Shown piece by piece: positions 54,771 through 63,609 of a DNA stretch of 64,000 nt. The notes below the pieces were generated by a model that saw only the letters and a program-made list of their open reading frames with translations, ran no database searches and was not told the origin of the DNA. The position numbers were made by a program, and so were the translations under genes. The stretch spans positions 124,001 through 188,000 of the forward strand of contig JANQPV010000009.1 in assembly GCA_028285305.1 (NCBI GenBank), read 5' to 3'. Each line of letters begins with the position of its first letter. Within the stretch, counting starts at the first letter, position 1. The stretch comes from Alphaproteobacteria bacterium. GTDB taxonomy: Bacteria > Pseudomonadota > Alphaproteobacteria > SMXP01.

Positions 54771-55654
54771 CCCTTCTTTTTGGCTTTAACGGCGTCATTG
54801 ACCAAACGCTCGAACCGTTCTTCGCCTGGCCAGCCGCGCATGATTTCGTCTCCAACGATGAATGCGGGTGTGCCATCGATGAAGAGGGAGTCCGCTAGAA
54901 GATGGTTCTGCTCGATGGCCCGCTCGACCTCGCTTGAGTTCATATCTTTGCGGAGCTTGTCGACATCGATGTCGAGCTTCTCTGCAACTTGTTCCAGCCG
55001 CGCCATGTTGATCGCGCCTTTGCTCATCATGAGTTCGCGGTGAAGTTCAAAATACTTGTCTTGTTTGATCGCGGCGAGCGCGGCCCGTGAGACATTGAAC
55101 GACTCTTCGCCGCGAATGGGAAACTCCTTAAAGACAACGCGAACGTTCTTATTCTTTTCGGCGATGTCCAGAAGCACGGGCGTGGCCTGGCGGCAATAGC
55201 CGCAATTGTAATCGAAGAATTCCACGATGGTCACGGCCGCTTCGTCGGGGCCCGTTGCATATGCGGATTTGCTGAACGCCAACTGGTCCCAGTTATCCTT
55301 GAGAGCTTGCTGTGCGCTCAGCTCTTGCAGTTTTTCACGGTTCGCCATGTGCTTGTCGAGCGCGTCAGCGATGATCTCGGGATTGTCCAAGATGTACTCA
55401 CGGACAATCGTCTCTATGTCTCCGCGGGAAAGCGATCCTGTTTCGCCACGCACCGGGATCACATTTGTTGTTTCTGCGGCATCTGAAGAACTTGGATCGG
55501 CGGAGCCTGCTTCTGACAAAGGGACCGGTTGTTCGGACGCGTTTGCAAATGAGTCGTCTTCGTTGGCTTGGGAACCAAGAAAGAAGAGGCCGATGCTTGC
55601 AAGCACAGCGAAAGCGAGAACTACGGGTGTCCCGTTCTGTTCAATCCAACTCAT
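54767..55654 (-). CDS. DsbA-family thiol:disulfide protein, membrane anchored
   Basis: 295 residues: a single N-terminal membrane anchor (about 11-27, [17 protein letters not shown]), a low-complexity Ser/Glu spacer, a helical segment, then a thioredoxin fold with the CGYC active site in [16 protein letters not shown] and a cis-Pro region TPAFIVGD. Resembles Com1/BcrD-type Dsb proteins of alphaproteobacteria, which oxidise or isomerise periplasmic cysteines. It ends 23 bp before the M48 protease gene begins on the same strand. Confidence 0.85.
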   Translation of the reverse strand: MSWIEQNGTPVVLAFAVLASIGLFFLGSQANEDDSFANASEQPVPLSEAGSADPSSSDAAETTNVIPVRGETGSLSRGDIETIVREYILDNPEIIADALDKHMANREKLQELSAQQALKDNWDQLAFSKSAYATGPDEAAVTIVEFFDYNCGYCRQATPVLLDIAEKNKNVRVVFKEFPIRGEESFNVSRAALAAIKQDKYFELHRELMMSKGAINMARLEQVAEKLDIDVDKLRKDMNSSEVERAIEQNHLLADSLFIDGTPAFIVGDEIMRGWPGEERFERLVNDAVKAKKKG

Positions 55655-55677
55655 TCTATTCTCCAGTTTCGGCTAGA

Positions 55678-57078
55678 CTACCGCCTGCGATTTTCCTGCC
55701 CAGCGCCGTGGGCCGCAGCGATCTGCATGATGTCAGCGGCCCGGTGCCACTCCGTCGAGCCTTTCTCAAGGCCAGAGATGGCCTGTTTGGCAAAACTCAT
55801 CGCGCGGCCCAAGTTGTTGCCATGATAAAAGCGCTCGGCGGTTGCGTACTTGGCTCGGGCGGTATCGAGATTACGTTCGTAACCGATGGCAAGTTGAGAC
55901 CATGCCAAGGTGTTTGTCGGCTCTTGTTTTACCGCCGCATTCAACACCGTTATTGCTTCGTTGGTTGCCGCGATTGTATCTGCTTCAATCAAGGAACGCC
56001 CCAAGTTTACCTTGAACAAGGCGATGTCGGGACGCAGTTCTACGGTCTTGCGGTGATAGGGGAGGGCGTCTTCCACGCGTCCGCTTTCGAACAGCATCTG
56101 GCCGGCCAGCTCGTGGAAATACGGATTGCCTGGTTCCATCGCAATAAGCCGGTCGGTGAGTTCAAGGGCCTTATCTAAGCCGTGTACACCGCGCAGCCCG
56201 TCCAAACTGGTGTCGCGATAATAGGCAATGGCCCGGGCATAGAGAGCCGGTTTGGACGTATCGTGCTCTTTGTATTTGTTGAGGGTGTGTTTGGGTTTCG
56301 CGAGAAATCCATCCAGCTTTGCCTGGATCATTTTGAAAGCCGCCATCTCTTTTTGCGAGTCTTCAATCTCCGCATAGGGAGACTCAAATGTCCTGGTGCG
56401 CAATGCGCTCACGCGGTCACTCGGGGCGGGATGCGACAAAATGTAGGGATCAAGATTGTAAGTATTGAGGTTTGTTGATCGACGGAGCTTTTCAGTTATT
56501 TGAAGCAATCCCGCCGCGGACTGCTTGCTGTTCGTTAACAAGGTGATCGCCGCCTGATCGGCGGAGGATTCCTGGATGCGGCTAAACTTCAGAATGTTTC
56601 GGTTGGCGATGTGTTGGCTTCCTTGGATGATCGCAATGCCTGCATCTCCCGCACCGGTCGCAGCAGCGGCCGTTCCCAACAGCATTCCGAGGATCATGGG
56701 AATGGACTGCGAAGCGGCTACTTCTCCAATTCGGTCCACGTGATCGCCGATAATGTGACCCAGCTCATGGGCGATCACGCCTTTGACTTGGAGCGGAGTA
56801 TCGGCTTGAGCAATGAGACCGGTATGGATAAACATCAAATTGCCCTTCGTCACGAAGGCATTGATGGTCGGATTGTTCACGATCAAGATCGTGACTTGGT
56901 CACGTTCGAGACTGGGTGCGGCATCAATTAGGGGGTACGTATAATCAGCCAGCATCTCTTCGAGTTCGGCATCTCGAATAAGACCTTGCGCGGAGGCGCT
57001 TGACGAGAACTGGGGCGCCAAAGCCAAAACAACTGCGAGAAAAGCAACAGAACGAAGTACGAACGAACGAATGGGCAT
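55678..57078 (-). CDS. bepA: M48 metalloprotease with TPR domain (BepA/YfgC-like)
   Basis: 466 residues: signal peptide (1-31, ending SASAQG), zinc site HELGH at 104-108 with the third ligand Glu in the ESSADQAA segment, then a TPR region from about 300 to the end. BepA checks the outer membrane: it degrades misassembled LptD and helps BAM. The lptD gene lies elsewhere in the window. It precedes the Dsb-like gene, which might supply disulfides to the same LptD pathway (inference). Confidence 0.88.
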   Translation of the reverse strand: MPIRSFVLRSVAFLAVVLALAPQFSSSASAQGLIRDAELEEMLADYTYPLIDAAPSLERDQVTILIVNNPTINAFVTKGNLMFIHTGLIAQADTPLQVKGVIAHELGHIIGDHVDRIGEVAASQSIPMILGMLLGTAAAATGAGDAGIAIIQGSQHIANRNILKFSRIQESSADQAAITLLTNSKQSAAGLLQITEKLRRSTNLNTYNLDPYILSHPAPSDRVSALRTRTFESPYAEIEDSQKEMAAFKMIQAKLDGFLAKPKHTLNKYKEHDTSKPALYARAIAYYRDTSLDGLRGVHGLDKALELTDRLIAMEPGNPYFHELAGQMLFESGRVEDALPYHRKTVELRPDIALFKVNLGRSLIEADTIAATNEAITVLNAAVKQEPTNTLAWSQLAIGYERNLDTARAKYATAERFYHGNNLGRAMSFAKQAISGLEKGSTEWHRAADIMQIAAAHGAGQENRRR

Positions 57079-57278
57079 TTGCGATCCATAGCGATGGTTG
57101 GAGGCGGAATTATGGTACGCCGGTTGACCTATAAACGCAAAGGGCGACCTAGTCCGTTGTTAACTCTAAGAAAGCGCGACTCTCCTCCTTCGATTCGACA
57201 CTCGCTTCTACCTGAGTTCTGCTCGCTATGTGGTAATGATTTTGTGAACTTGAAGACTTTGCGGGGAGCGGTTGGCGC

Positions 57279-58451
57279 ATGAGCCACGTAAAAACTGACC
57301 GAAGGGAGCCCGTTGGAGAAGAGATCCAACCCTTCTTAGTCATGGACATTTTGGACCGTGCCAACGCGCTGGAAGCCGAGGGTCGATCAATCATCCATAT
57401 GGAGGCTGGTCAACCGGGGGCGCCTGCGCCCCACGCAGTGAGGGAGGCTGCCCGTCGGGCGTTGGAGGGTGGAAAAATCGGTTATACGGAAGCGTTGGGT
57501 CAGCCGGGCCTGAGAAAGCGCATCGCGCAGTATTATGGCGAACAGATCGGCGTCGACATTGCTTGGAGGCAGATCGTGATCACGACCGGCTCATCGGCCG
57601 GCTTCATACTGGCGTTCCTCTCAAGTTTGCCGCGCGGGGCAAAGATCGCTCTCGCTGCGCCATACTATCCTGCCTATCCCAACACCATCCGGGCGCTTGG
57701 ATTTTATCCTGTGATCTTGCGATCGAATGCGGCTTCAAACTTTCAGATGTCGGTCGATTTGCTGGAGAGTGCGGTGCAGGATGTCGATGGGGTATTGATT
57801 GCAAGCCCGTCTAACCCAACTGGGGGCATGATTGATGACGACGAGCTCGACCGGTTGTCCACATACTGCCGGGACCGCGGATTGGTCTTGTTTTCCGATG
57901 AGATCTATCACGGGCTCTCCTATACAAAGAAGGAACGCTCGCTGTTGGAATATTCGCGAGACGGGTTCGTCATAAACTCGTTTTCCAAGTATTACTGCAT
58001 GACCGGGTGGCGCATTGGGTGGACGGTGGTGCCGGAAGATCGCCTCCGAAGCGTGGAGCGACTGAGCCAGAATCTCTATATCTCCAGCCCGACTTTGTCC
58101 CAGTTGGCTGCTCCGTTCGCGTTTGACGCGGTTGATGAACTGAACGGTCACGTGAGGAACTATGCTCAGAATCGTGACTTTCTGTTGGACAGTTTGCCAG
58201 AAATCGGTTTGCCGCCTTCGGCTGAACCCGATGGGGCGTTCTATCTTTACTGTGACGTCTCCCGCCTCACCGATTCGCCGACTCAGTTTTGTGTGCGGAT
58301 GTTGGAGGAGTGCGGCGTCGCGTGCGCGCCCGGCAATGACTTCGATACGGGCTCACACGCCAATCGCGTTCGCTTTTCCTATGCAGGTTCGCATGCGGAT
58401 ATTCTAGAGGCCGCCGATCGTCTGGCCCGTTGGCTTGGTTCCAAGACTTAA
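57279..58451 (+). CDS. Pyridoxal-phosphate aminotransferase, class I/II
   Basis: 390 residues. PLP lysine in NSFSKYYCMTGWRIGW; other landmarks are YTEALGQPGLRKRIAQYY, ITTGSSAGF, SPSNPTGGMI and SDEIYHGLSY. Class I/II (aspartate/alanine/aromatic type); substrate undetermined. A GGGGAG site precedes the ATG. Its stop overlaps by four bases with the YeeE/YedE gene on the other strand. Confidence 0.86.
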   Translation: MSHVKTDRREPVGEEIQPFLVMDILDRANALEAEGRSIIHMEAGQPGAPAPHAVREAARRALEGGKIGYTEALGQPGLRKRIAQYYGEQIGVDIAWRQIVITTGSSAGFILAFLSSLPRGAKIALAAPYYPAYPNTIRALGFYPVILRSNAASNFQMSVDLLESAVQDVDGVLIASPSNPTGGMIDDDELDRLSTYCRDRGLVLFSDEIYHGLSYTKKERSLLEYSRDGFVINSFSKYYCMTGWRIGWTVVPEDRLRSVERLSQNLYISSPTLSQLAAPFAFDAVDELNGHVRNYAQNRDFLLDSLPEIGLPPSAEPDGAFYLYCDVSRLTDSPTQFCVRMLEECGVACAPGNDFDTGSHANRVRFSYAGSHADILEAADRLARWLGSKT

Positions 58452-58885
58452 GTCGCCGGACGAGAGCCTGCCGCTCCCATTCGATCGAATAGTTCGAAAG
58501 CTGCCATGCCTGCCAGCATTGCGCCAAAGAAAGTCCAAGCGGGTGCTGCGCCGATCGCGAGGGCGGCGATCGCCGGGCCAGGACAGAGCCCAACCAGCCC
58601 CCACCCCACACCAAACAGGGCCGCTCCGGCAGCCAACCGGGTGTCTATGGCTGTGCTCGTCGGAACGGAAAATGTGTCGGCGAACATGGGTGACTCCTGG
58701 GCAAACGCGAGCCGGAACCCAAGAGCGGTAACCGCTAGTGCAGTGCCCATTACAATGGCGAGAGATGGGTCCCAATTGCCTAAGACATCCAGAAAGGCAA
58801 GAACTTTAGCTGGATTGACCATTTGCGAAATCGTCAAACCAAGACCAAATACCAAGCCGGCGATCAGTGCAGAGAGTTCTTTCAT
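58448..58885 (-). CDS. YeeE/YedE family membrane protein, second half (DUF6691-like)
   Basis: 145 residues with four or five hydrophobic helices and the conserved GLCPGPAIAALAIG segment, which in the YeeE family lines the sulfur-compound channel. Pairs with the next gene on the same strand; together they match PmpB and PmpA, two half-size proteins corresponding to a single TsuA-like thiosulfate transporter in other bacteria. Substrate not provable from sequence. Confidence 0.75.
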   Translation of the reverse strand: MKELSALIAGLVFGLGLTISQMVNPAKVLAFLDVLGNWDPSLAIVMGTALAVTALGFRLAFAQESPMFADTFSVPTSTAIDTRLAAGAALFGVGWGLVGLCPGPAIAALAIGAAPAWTFFGAMLAGMAAFELFDRMGAAGSRPAT

Positions 58886-58888
58886 GAC

Positions 58889-59314
58889 TTATCCGATCAG
58901 CAGAGGACGAACAAGGGAGACGGTGATCATACCGATCAGCATAAAGATAAGAGTGGCGGAGATCGATCTGGGGGAGAGGCGCGATATGCCGCAAACACCA
59001 TGCCCGCTGGTGCAGCCCGAGCCCATCCGCGTCCCAAAGCCGACGATCAGACCACCGGCAATGATGAGGGGCAAGGGGGTGTCCATCTCAAAGAGCGGCT
59101 GGGCATTTGAAACCGCCTGGTAGGCGATCGGCGCTGCGACAAGCCCTAAAACAAAAGCAAGGCGCCAGGTGCGATCATCTGAAGCCCCGAAAATCCCGCC
59201 CGAGAGAATGCCGCTGACTCCGGCGATGCGTCCCGTCGTTAACATGAGAAGTACAGCTGCAAGACCGATCAATGCGCCTCCAATTGCTGCGGAAGCGGGC
59301 GTGAAATTTTCCAT
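58889..59314 (-). CDS. YeeE/YedE family membrane protein, first half
   Basis: 141 residues, hydrophobic throughout. GMGSGCTSGHGVCGISRLS is the hallmark cysteine motif of YeeE/YedE proteins, thought to handle thiosulfate. Ends 3 bp before the second half starts, so they are one unit. Possible role in sulfur import or detoxification; no sulfurtransferase or regulator gene adjoins. Confidence 0.78.
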   Translation of the reverse strand: MENFTPASAAIGGALIGLAAVLLMLTTGRIAGVSGILSGGIFGASDDRTWRLAFVLGLVAAPIAYQAVSNAQPLFEMDTPLPLIIAGGLIVGFGTRMGSGCTSGHGVCGISRLSPRSISATLIFMLIGMITVSLVRPLLIG

Positions 59315-59423
59315 TCGGAGCGTCCCTTTCTAAAGTTATTCTGGAAGTATAGGATTTCGTTTCTCGAATGTAACGACCACAATTCGGTGGATCGGTTTTG
59401 AGAACTGGAAGGGGAGGAGCCTT

Positions 59424-60551
59424 ATGAATATAGAAGGACGCGTCCAGTCGGGACTTGAAGGCGTGCACGAGGCTTTTGCACGCAACTTCGATGAATATGG
59501 AGATGTTGGCGCCTCATTCGCTGTCTTTGCAAACGGTGAGTGTGTCGTAGATCTGTGGGGCGGATTTCGTGACCCAGGAAAATCTATTCCCTGGACCAAA
59601 GACACTCTGGCTAATGTCTGGTCGACCACAAAAGGCGCTGCCGCCATGTGCATCGCTAAGTTAGTACAGGACGGAAAGCTCAATTATGGTGAGAAGGTCT
59701 CGGAGTACTGGCCGGAGTTCGCTGCGAAGGGAAAACAAAATGTTACCGTCGCGCAGTTGATGTCGCATCAGTCGGGCCTATGCGGTCTTAGAAGGCCCAT
59801 CTCAGTAGAAGCATTTTATGATCATGACGAGATTGCGCGTGAGTTAGCGGCGCAAGAGCCGCTTTGGACCCCGGGGGCGTTTTCGGGCTATCATGCAATC
59901 ACCTATGGATTTCTCGCGGGCGAGTTGGTTCGCAGAGTGACGAACAAATCGTTGGGAGCCTACTTCCACGAAGAATTCGCGGTCCCGCAAGACATAGATT
60001 TTTATATCGGTCTACCTGAGAGTGAAGAACACCGTGTTGCGAAGATGATCGCAAGTCCAAATACGTCCGCCAACTTGCAAGATACGGTGAATACAGACAT
60101 TAAGAAAGCAGCGCTCGCCAACCCACCCATGTCGCCGGACTATCCAAATGACCGCGCATGGCGCAAATCTGAGATTCCCGGTGCAGGTGGACAAGGCAGC
60201 GCCTACGGCGTTGCCAAGCTCTACGGATTGCTCGCCCATGCCGCCCATGGGAACGGCAAATCGCCCTTGAATGCAGAAGGGCTCCGCGCCATGACGCAGA
60301 AACAAATTGAAAATGAGGATGCGGTGCTGGGTCTTGAGGTGCGTTGGGGCGCAGGTGTGTTGTTGAACAATTTGGGGGCCTACGGGCCAAATGAGTCAGC
60401 GTTCGGTCATTCTGGTTGGGGCGGATCTTTTGGTGCCTTTGATCCCGCCACCGGTTTGGGCATGGGTTATGTCATGAATCAAATGGGTGACAATCTGGCG
60501 GGTGATCCCCGTGCCATGGCACTCTTACAGGCCGTGTACGACGCACTTTGA
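59424..60551 (+). CDS. Serine hydrolase, beta-lactamase-fold esterase (EstB-like)
   Basis: 375 residues of the class C beta-lactamase/esterase VIII group. Nucleophile motif SxxK is WSTTKGAA; a Tyr in GYHAITYGFLAGEL is the probable YxN equivalent; FGHSGWGGSFGAFDP matches the family's C-terminal HxG region. No signal peptide, so likely a cytoplasmic esterase rather than a penicillin target. GGAGG precedes the ATG. Substrate unknown. Confidence 0.82.
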   Translation: MNIEGRVQSGLEGVHEAFARNFDEYGDVGASFAVFANGECVVDLWGGFRDPGKSIPWTKDTLANVWSTTKGAAAMCIAKLVQDGKLNYGEKVSEYWPEFAAKGKQNVTVAQLMSHQSGLCGLRRPISVEAFYDHDEIARELAAQEPLWTPGAFSGYHAITYGFLAGELVRRVTNKSLGAYFHEEFAVPQDIDFYIGLPESEEHRVAKMIASPNTSANLQDTVNTDIKKAALANPPMSPDYPNDRAWRKSEIPGAGGQGSAYGVAKLYGLLAHAAHGNGKSPLNAEGLRAMTQKQIENEDAVLGLEVRWGAGVLLNNLGAYGPNESAFGHSGWGGSFGAFDPATGLGMGYVMNQMGDNLAGDPRAMALLQAVYDAL

Positions 60552-60855
60552 CCAGCGTAGGTTATCTTATCACGGAGGAGCGTTCCGCACGCCCCCAGGG
60601 CGACAGAAGCAACCGGCGGCCGTGCTCTGAGAACTCATCGCTTATTGCTAATCTTTAGCGGCAGATTGACAGCCTGTATGTTTTTCCAGACGCCGCTAGA
60701 GCGTTTCCAGGTGTGAGCTTGAGAGTCGATTGATCGAGGATCAATCGACCAAGCGAACGGAAACGTTCGGCGCGAATGCGCCTCACCACCGTCAGGAGAC
60801 GCGTAAAACAAGGAATCTGGAGCCGTTTTGTGTTTCCGTCAAAACCAAAACGGCT
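60552..60855. other. 304-bp convergent spacer with palindromes
   Basis: Between the esterase stop and the rne stop. It contains a perfect 11-bp-arm palindrome (60725-60749), the rne-end palindrome (60817-60859), and a short GGCGC/GCGCC hairpin near 60769-60782. No gene-like frame was recognised. Likely holds the ends of both transcripts. Confidence 0.6.
60725..60749 (+). repeat. Perfect palindrome GTCGATTGATC/GATCAATCGAC
   Basis: Eleven-base arms (60725-60735 and 60739-60749) around GAG. It could be an operator-like site or a transcript-end hairpin; no T-run follows on either strand. A TAGAGCGTTTCC element nearby (60697) resembles a common alphaproteobacterial intergenic sequence. Confidence 0.5.
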
Positions 60856-60859
60856 CTAG
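60817..60859 (-). terminator. Palindrome at the end of rne (contains its stop codon)
   Basis: CTGGAGCCGTTTTG (60817-60830) and CAAAACGGCTCTAG (60846-60859): 14 pairs with one G-T wobble, around a 15-base loop. The rne stop TAG (60858-60856) and part of the codon before it fall in one arm. No poly-T run follows, so Rho-independent termination is uncertain. Confidence 0.5.
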
Positions 60860-63609
60860 AAAAAGCGTTTCTGCCACCAGCCCTTGCGAGATGGCTCCGA
60901 CTTTTGAGCAACCACGTCGCTTGTCGGCGGTTGGCTATACCCCTCGTCAGGGGATTGCCGGTCAACCGTCTCAATTTCCTCTGTAGGTGCTTCCCGGTCG
61001 ACGTGTTCTTCGTCAGAGACGTTTTCCGACGCGTCTGCACCGTGACCATTTGAGGGGAAACTTTCGTCCGAAGCTGGAACATAAGCCTCGTCTGTTGCTC
61101 GTTGAGAGGCGTCCTCGTTTGCATTGTCCACGAATTCGATGGGTGTAGATGGCTCCGAAGCCGTCTCAATTTCATCTGTCGACGTTTCTGATACGTTTGG
61201 GGATGCGTCAAAGGTCTGCGCAAGATCCGGTTGGCTTTCCTCCAGATTAGCTCCGGTGGGTTCTTCGCCCGATGACTCGATGGGTGCCGCTGCATCCTGT
61301 TGCGGTGCTTGTTCGCCGCGGCGTTTGCGGCCGCCTCTGCGTCCGCGTCTCCTCTTGCCGTTTCCTGACCCGTTTTCACGGCTTTCATCGGCACCTTCGT
61401 CCGTTGACGCTTCTTTTTCGAGCTGGTTGGAATCGTCCTCAGATGTTCGGCCGGACTTCTTACCGCCTCTGCGGCGGCGGCGCTTGCGTCCGCGGCCATT
61501 TCCTCCTTCGGCATCGTCTTCCTCGCGCGATTGATCGGGGGACGCGGTGCGTGCTGAGGGTTGAGGAGCAGCTTTGGTCTCTTGGAAACTGTCGCTGGTC
61601 ACTTGCTGGGTGCCGCGGGTTACAGAAAACACACTCTGCGAGAAACTGTCGTCAATTGTTACCGTTGCATGGACGCCGCAGCGGTCTTCGGCCTCGCGTA
61701 GTTCCGCCCGCTTGGTATTCAACAGATATAACGCAACCTTCTCGCAAGCCCGGACGTTTATTTCCTCTTCGCTGTTGTCCAGGTGACCAATTTCTTCGAT
61801 GGCCCTCAGAATGCGCAATGCAGTGGAGGATTCCGACCGCACCAATCCAGAGCCATGGCACGTCGGACATGTCTGCGAGCTGCCCTCTAAGACCCCCGAC
61901 CGCATACGCTGCCGAGACATTTCAAGGAGGCCAAATGTGCTCAGCCGTCCAACTTGGGTGCGCGCACGATCTTGCTTGAGCGCTTCGCGCAAGCGCCGCT
62001 CCACGGTCCGGTTGTTGCGGCCTTCTTCCATATCGATAAAATCGATGACGATGAGGCCGGCAAGGTCGCGCAATCGGCATTGACGTGCCACCTCTGCGGC
62101 CGCCTCTATGTTCGTGCGAACCGCGGTGTTTTCGACGTTCCGCTCTTTGGTCGACTTACCGGAGTTTACGTCGATCGACACAAGCGCTTCGGTGGGGTTG
62201 ATGACGAGATATCCGCCAGAGGGAAGGGGCACTTCCGGCGACAATGTTGCATCCAGCTGATTTTCGACTTCGAATTTTTGGAAGATCGACTTTTGCTCTT
62301 TGTGCTGCTTTACGTTTTTGGCGTGGCTGGGCATCAAGAGCCGCATAAAGCCTTTTGCTTCTTTGTAGGAGTCCTCACCTTCAACGAGAACTTCGTCGAT
62401 ATCCTTGTTATAAAGATCCCGGATGGCCCGCTTGACCAGGCTGCCTTCTTCATACACAAGCGTTGGCGCAATGGATTCGAGTGTCAGTGTGCGAACATTC
62501 TCCCAAATTCGCAGAAGATACTCGTAATCTCTTTTGATTTCGGTCTTTGTGCGTTTGGAACCGGCGGTGCGGATGATAAGTCCCATACCTTCTGGGACCT
62601 CCATGGCGTCGACAATTTTGCGAAGCCGCTTACGGTCCGTTCCATTTGTGATTTTTCTGGAGATCCCTCCGCCTCTCCCCGTATTGGGCATCAGAACACA
62701 ATAACGGCCGGCGAGCGACAAATAGGTGGTCAGAGCAGCGCCTTTGTTGCCCCTTTCTTCTTTTACGACTTGAACTAAGAGAACTTGGCGTCTTTTGATC
62801 ACCTCTTGGATTTTGTAGCTGCGTAATTTTTGCCGGCGAAGCCGTCGCAGCTCCAGCATCGGATCTTCGTCATCAGGATCGTCCGTCGCTTCGGTATCGA
62901 TCGAAGGATCGGCCTCGATCGATTCGATTGGCTCTTCGTTCTCGGAGATGGCATCGGTCAACGACGCCTCGTGTGCGGGAGCCTCACCGTCTTCGCCATC
63001 TTCACTATCTGCTGTTTGCTCAGGTTCAACAGCGCCGACATCGTCTGCATCCGAGATCCCCTCGGGAGATGCAGTTACAGGAATGCTTAGATTTTCAGTG
63101 TCTTCGACCTTAAGGGCGATTTCGTTGTCGCTTGATTGTGTGTGCTCGCTTTCCTCTGAGGTATCCTCATGTGATTGGGCGCTTACGCTTTCGGCCGCGT
63201 CTTCTTCCGCCGATACCGGATCGTCATCCCCCACGACCTCATCGGCATCGTTTATGTCACCAGAGTCTCCCGAAATCTCGGTGTCGATGGCCTTTTCTTC
63301 TTCCGCCAAAGCTTCGTTCGCTGCGGCTTCCGCTTCAAGAAGGAGTTCCTTGTCCGCAATTGGTATTTGGTAATAGTCGGGGTGAATCTCGTTAAAGGCC
63401 AGAAAGCCATGACGATTGCCGCCATAGTCGACAAATGCGGCCTGAAGTGAAGGTTCGATCCGCGTGACTTTTGCTAAATAGATATTGCCGCGTAACTGGG
63501 TTTTGGCTTTGGACTCAAAATCAAACTCTTCAACTTGGTTTGATTCCGAAACGACGACGACCCGAGTTTCCTCCTGGTGGACCGCGTCGATCAACATTGT
63601 TTTTGCCAT
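60856..63609 (-). CDS. rne: Ribonuclease E, degradosome scaffold
   Basis: 917-residue endonuclease that starts most mRNA decay. The S1 RNA-binding domain (about 37-330) is split by an unusually long acidic insertion near residues 85-250, rich in Glu, Asp, Ser and Thr. The DNase-I-like catalytic part has VSIDVNSGKSTKERN and VIDFIDMEEG metal-ligand regions; the Zn-link CPTCHGSG tetramerises it. The C-terminal scaffold has Arg-rich RNA-binding blocks (GRGRKRRRRRGGKKSG, KRRRGRRGGRKRRGE) and ends GWWQKRFF, the Gly-Trp-Trp tail that docks PNPase in Caulobacter RNase E. Confidence 0.95.
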   Translation of the reverse strand: MAKTMLIDAVHQEETRVVVVSESNQVEEFDFESKAKTQLRGNIYLAKVTRIEPSLQAAFVDYGGNRHGFLAFNEIHPDYYQIPIADKELLLEAEAAANEALAEEEKAIDTEISGDSGDINDADEVVGDDDPVSAEEDAAESVSAQSHEDTSEESEHTQSSDNEIALKVEDTENLSIPVTASPEGISDADDVGAVEPEQTADSEDGEDGEAPAHEASLTDAISENEEPIESIEADPSIDTEATDDPDDEDPMLELRRLRRQKLRSYKIQEVIKRRQVLLVQVVKEERGNKGAALTTYLSLAGRYCVLMPNTGRGGGISRKITNGTDRKRLRKIVDAMEVPEGMGLIIRTAGSKRTKTEIKRDYEYLLRIWENVRTLTLESIAPTLVYEEGSLVKRAIRDLYNKDIDEVLVEGEDSYKEAKGFMRLLMPSHAKNVKQHKEQKSIFQKFEVENQLDATLSPEVPLPSGGYLVINPTEALVSIDVNSGKSTKERNVENTAVRTNIEAAAEVARQCRLRDLAGLIVIDFIDMEEGRNNRTVERRLREALKQDRARTQVGRLSTFGLLEMSRQRMRSGVLEGSSQTCPTCHGSGLVRSESSTALRILRAIEEIGHLDNSEEEINVRACEKVALYLLNTKRAELREAEDRCGVHATVTIDDSFSQSVFSVTRGTQQVTSDSFQETKAAPQPSARTASPDQSREEDDAEGGNGRGRKRRRRRGGKKSGRTSEDDSNQLEKEASTDEGADESRENGSGNGKRRRGRRGGRKRRGEQAPQQDAAAPIESSGEEPTGANLEESQPDLAQTFDASPNVSETSTDEIETASEPSTPIEFVDNANEDASQRATDEAYVPASDESFPSNGHGADASENVSDEEHVDREAPTEEIETVDRQSPDEGYSQPPTSDVVAQKSEPSRKGWWQKRFF

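Noticed and set aside
60730-61053. Forward frame over the end of rne
   Set aside because: It is the antisense of the RNase E C-terminus; the reverse-strand reading has clear motifs.
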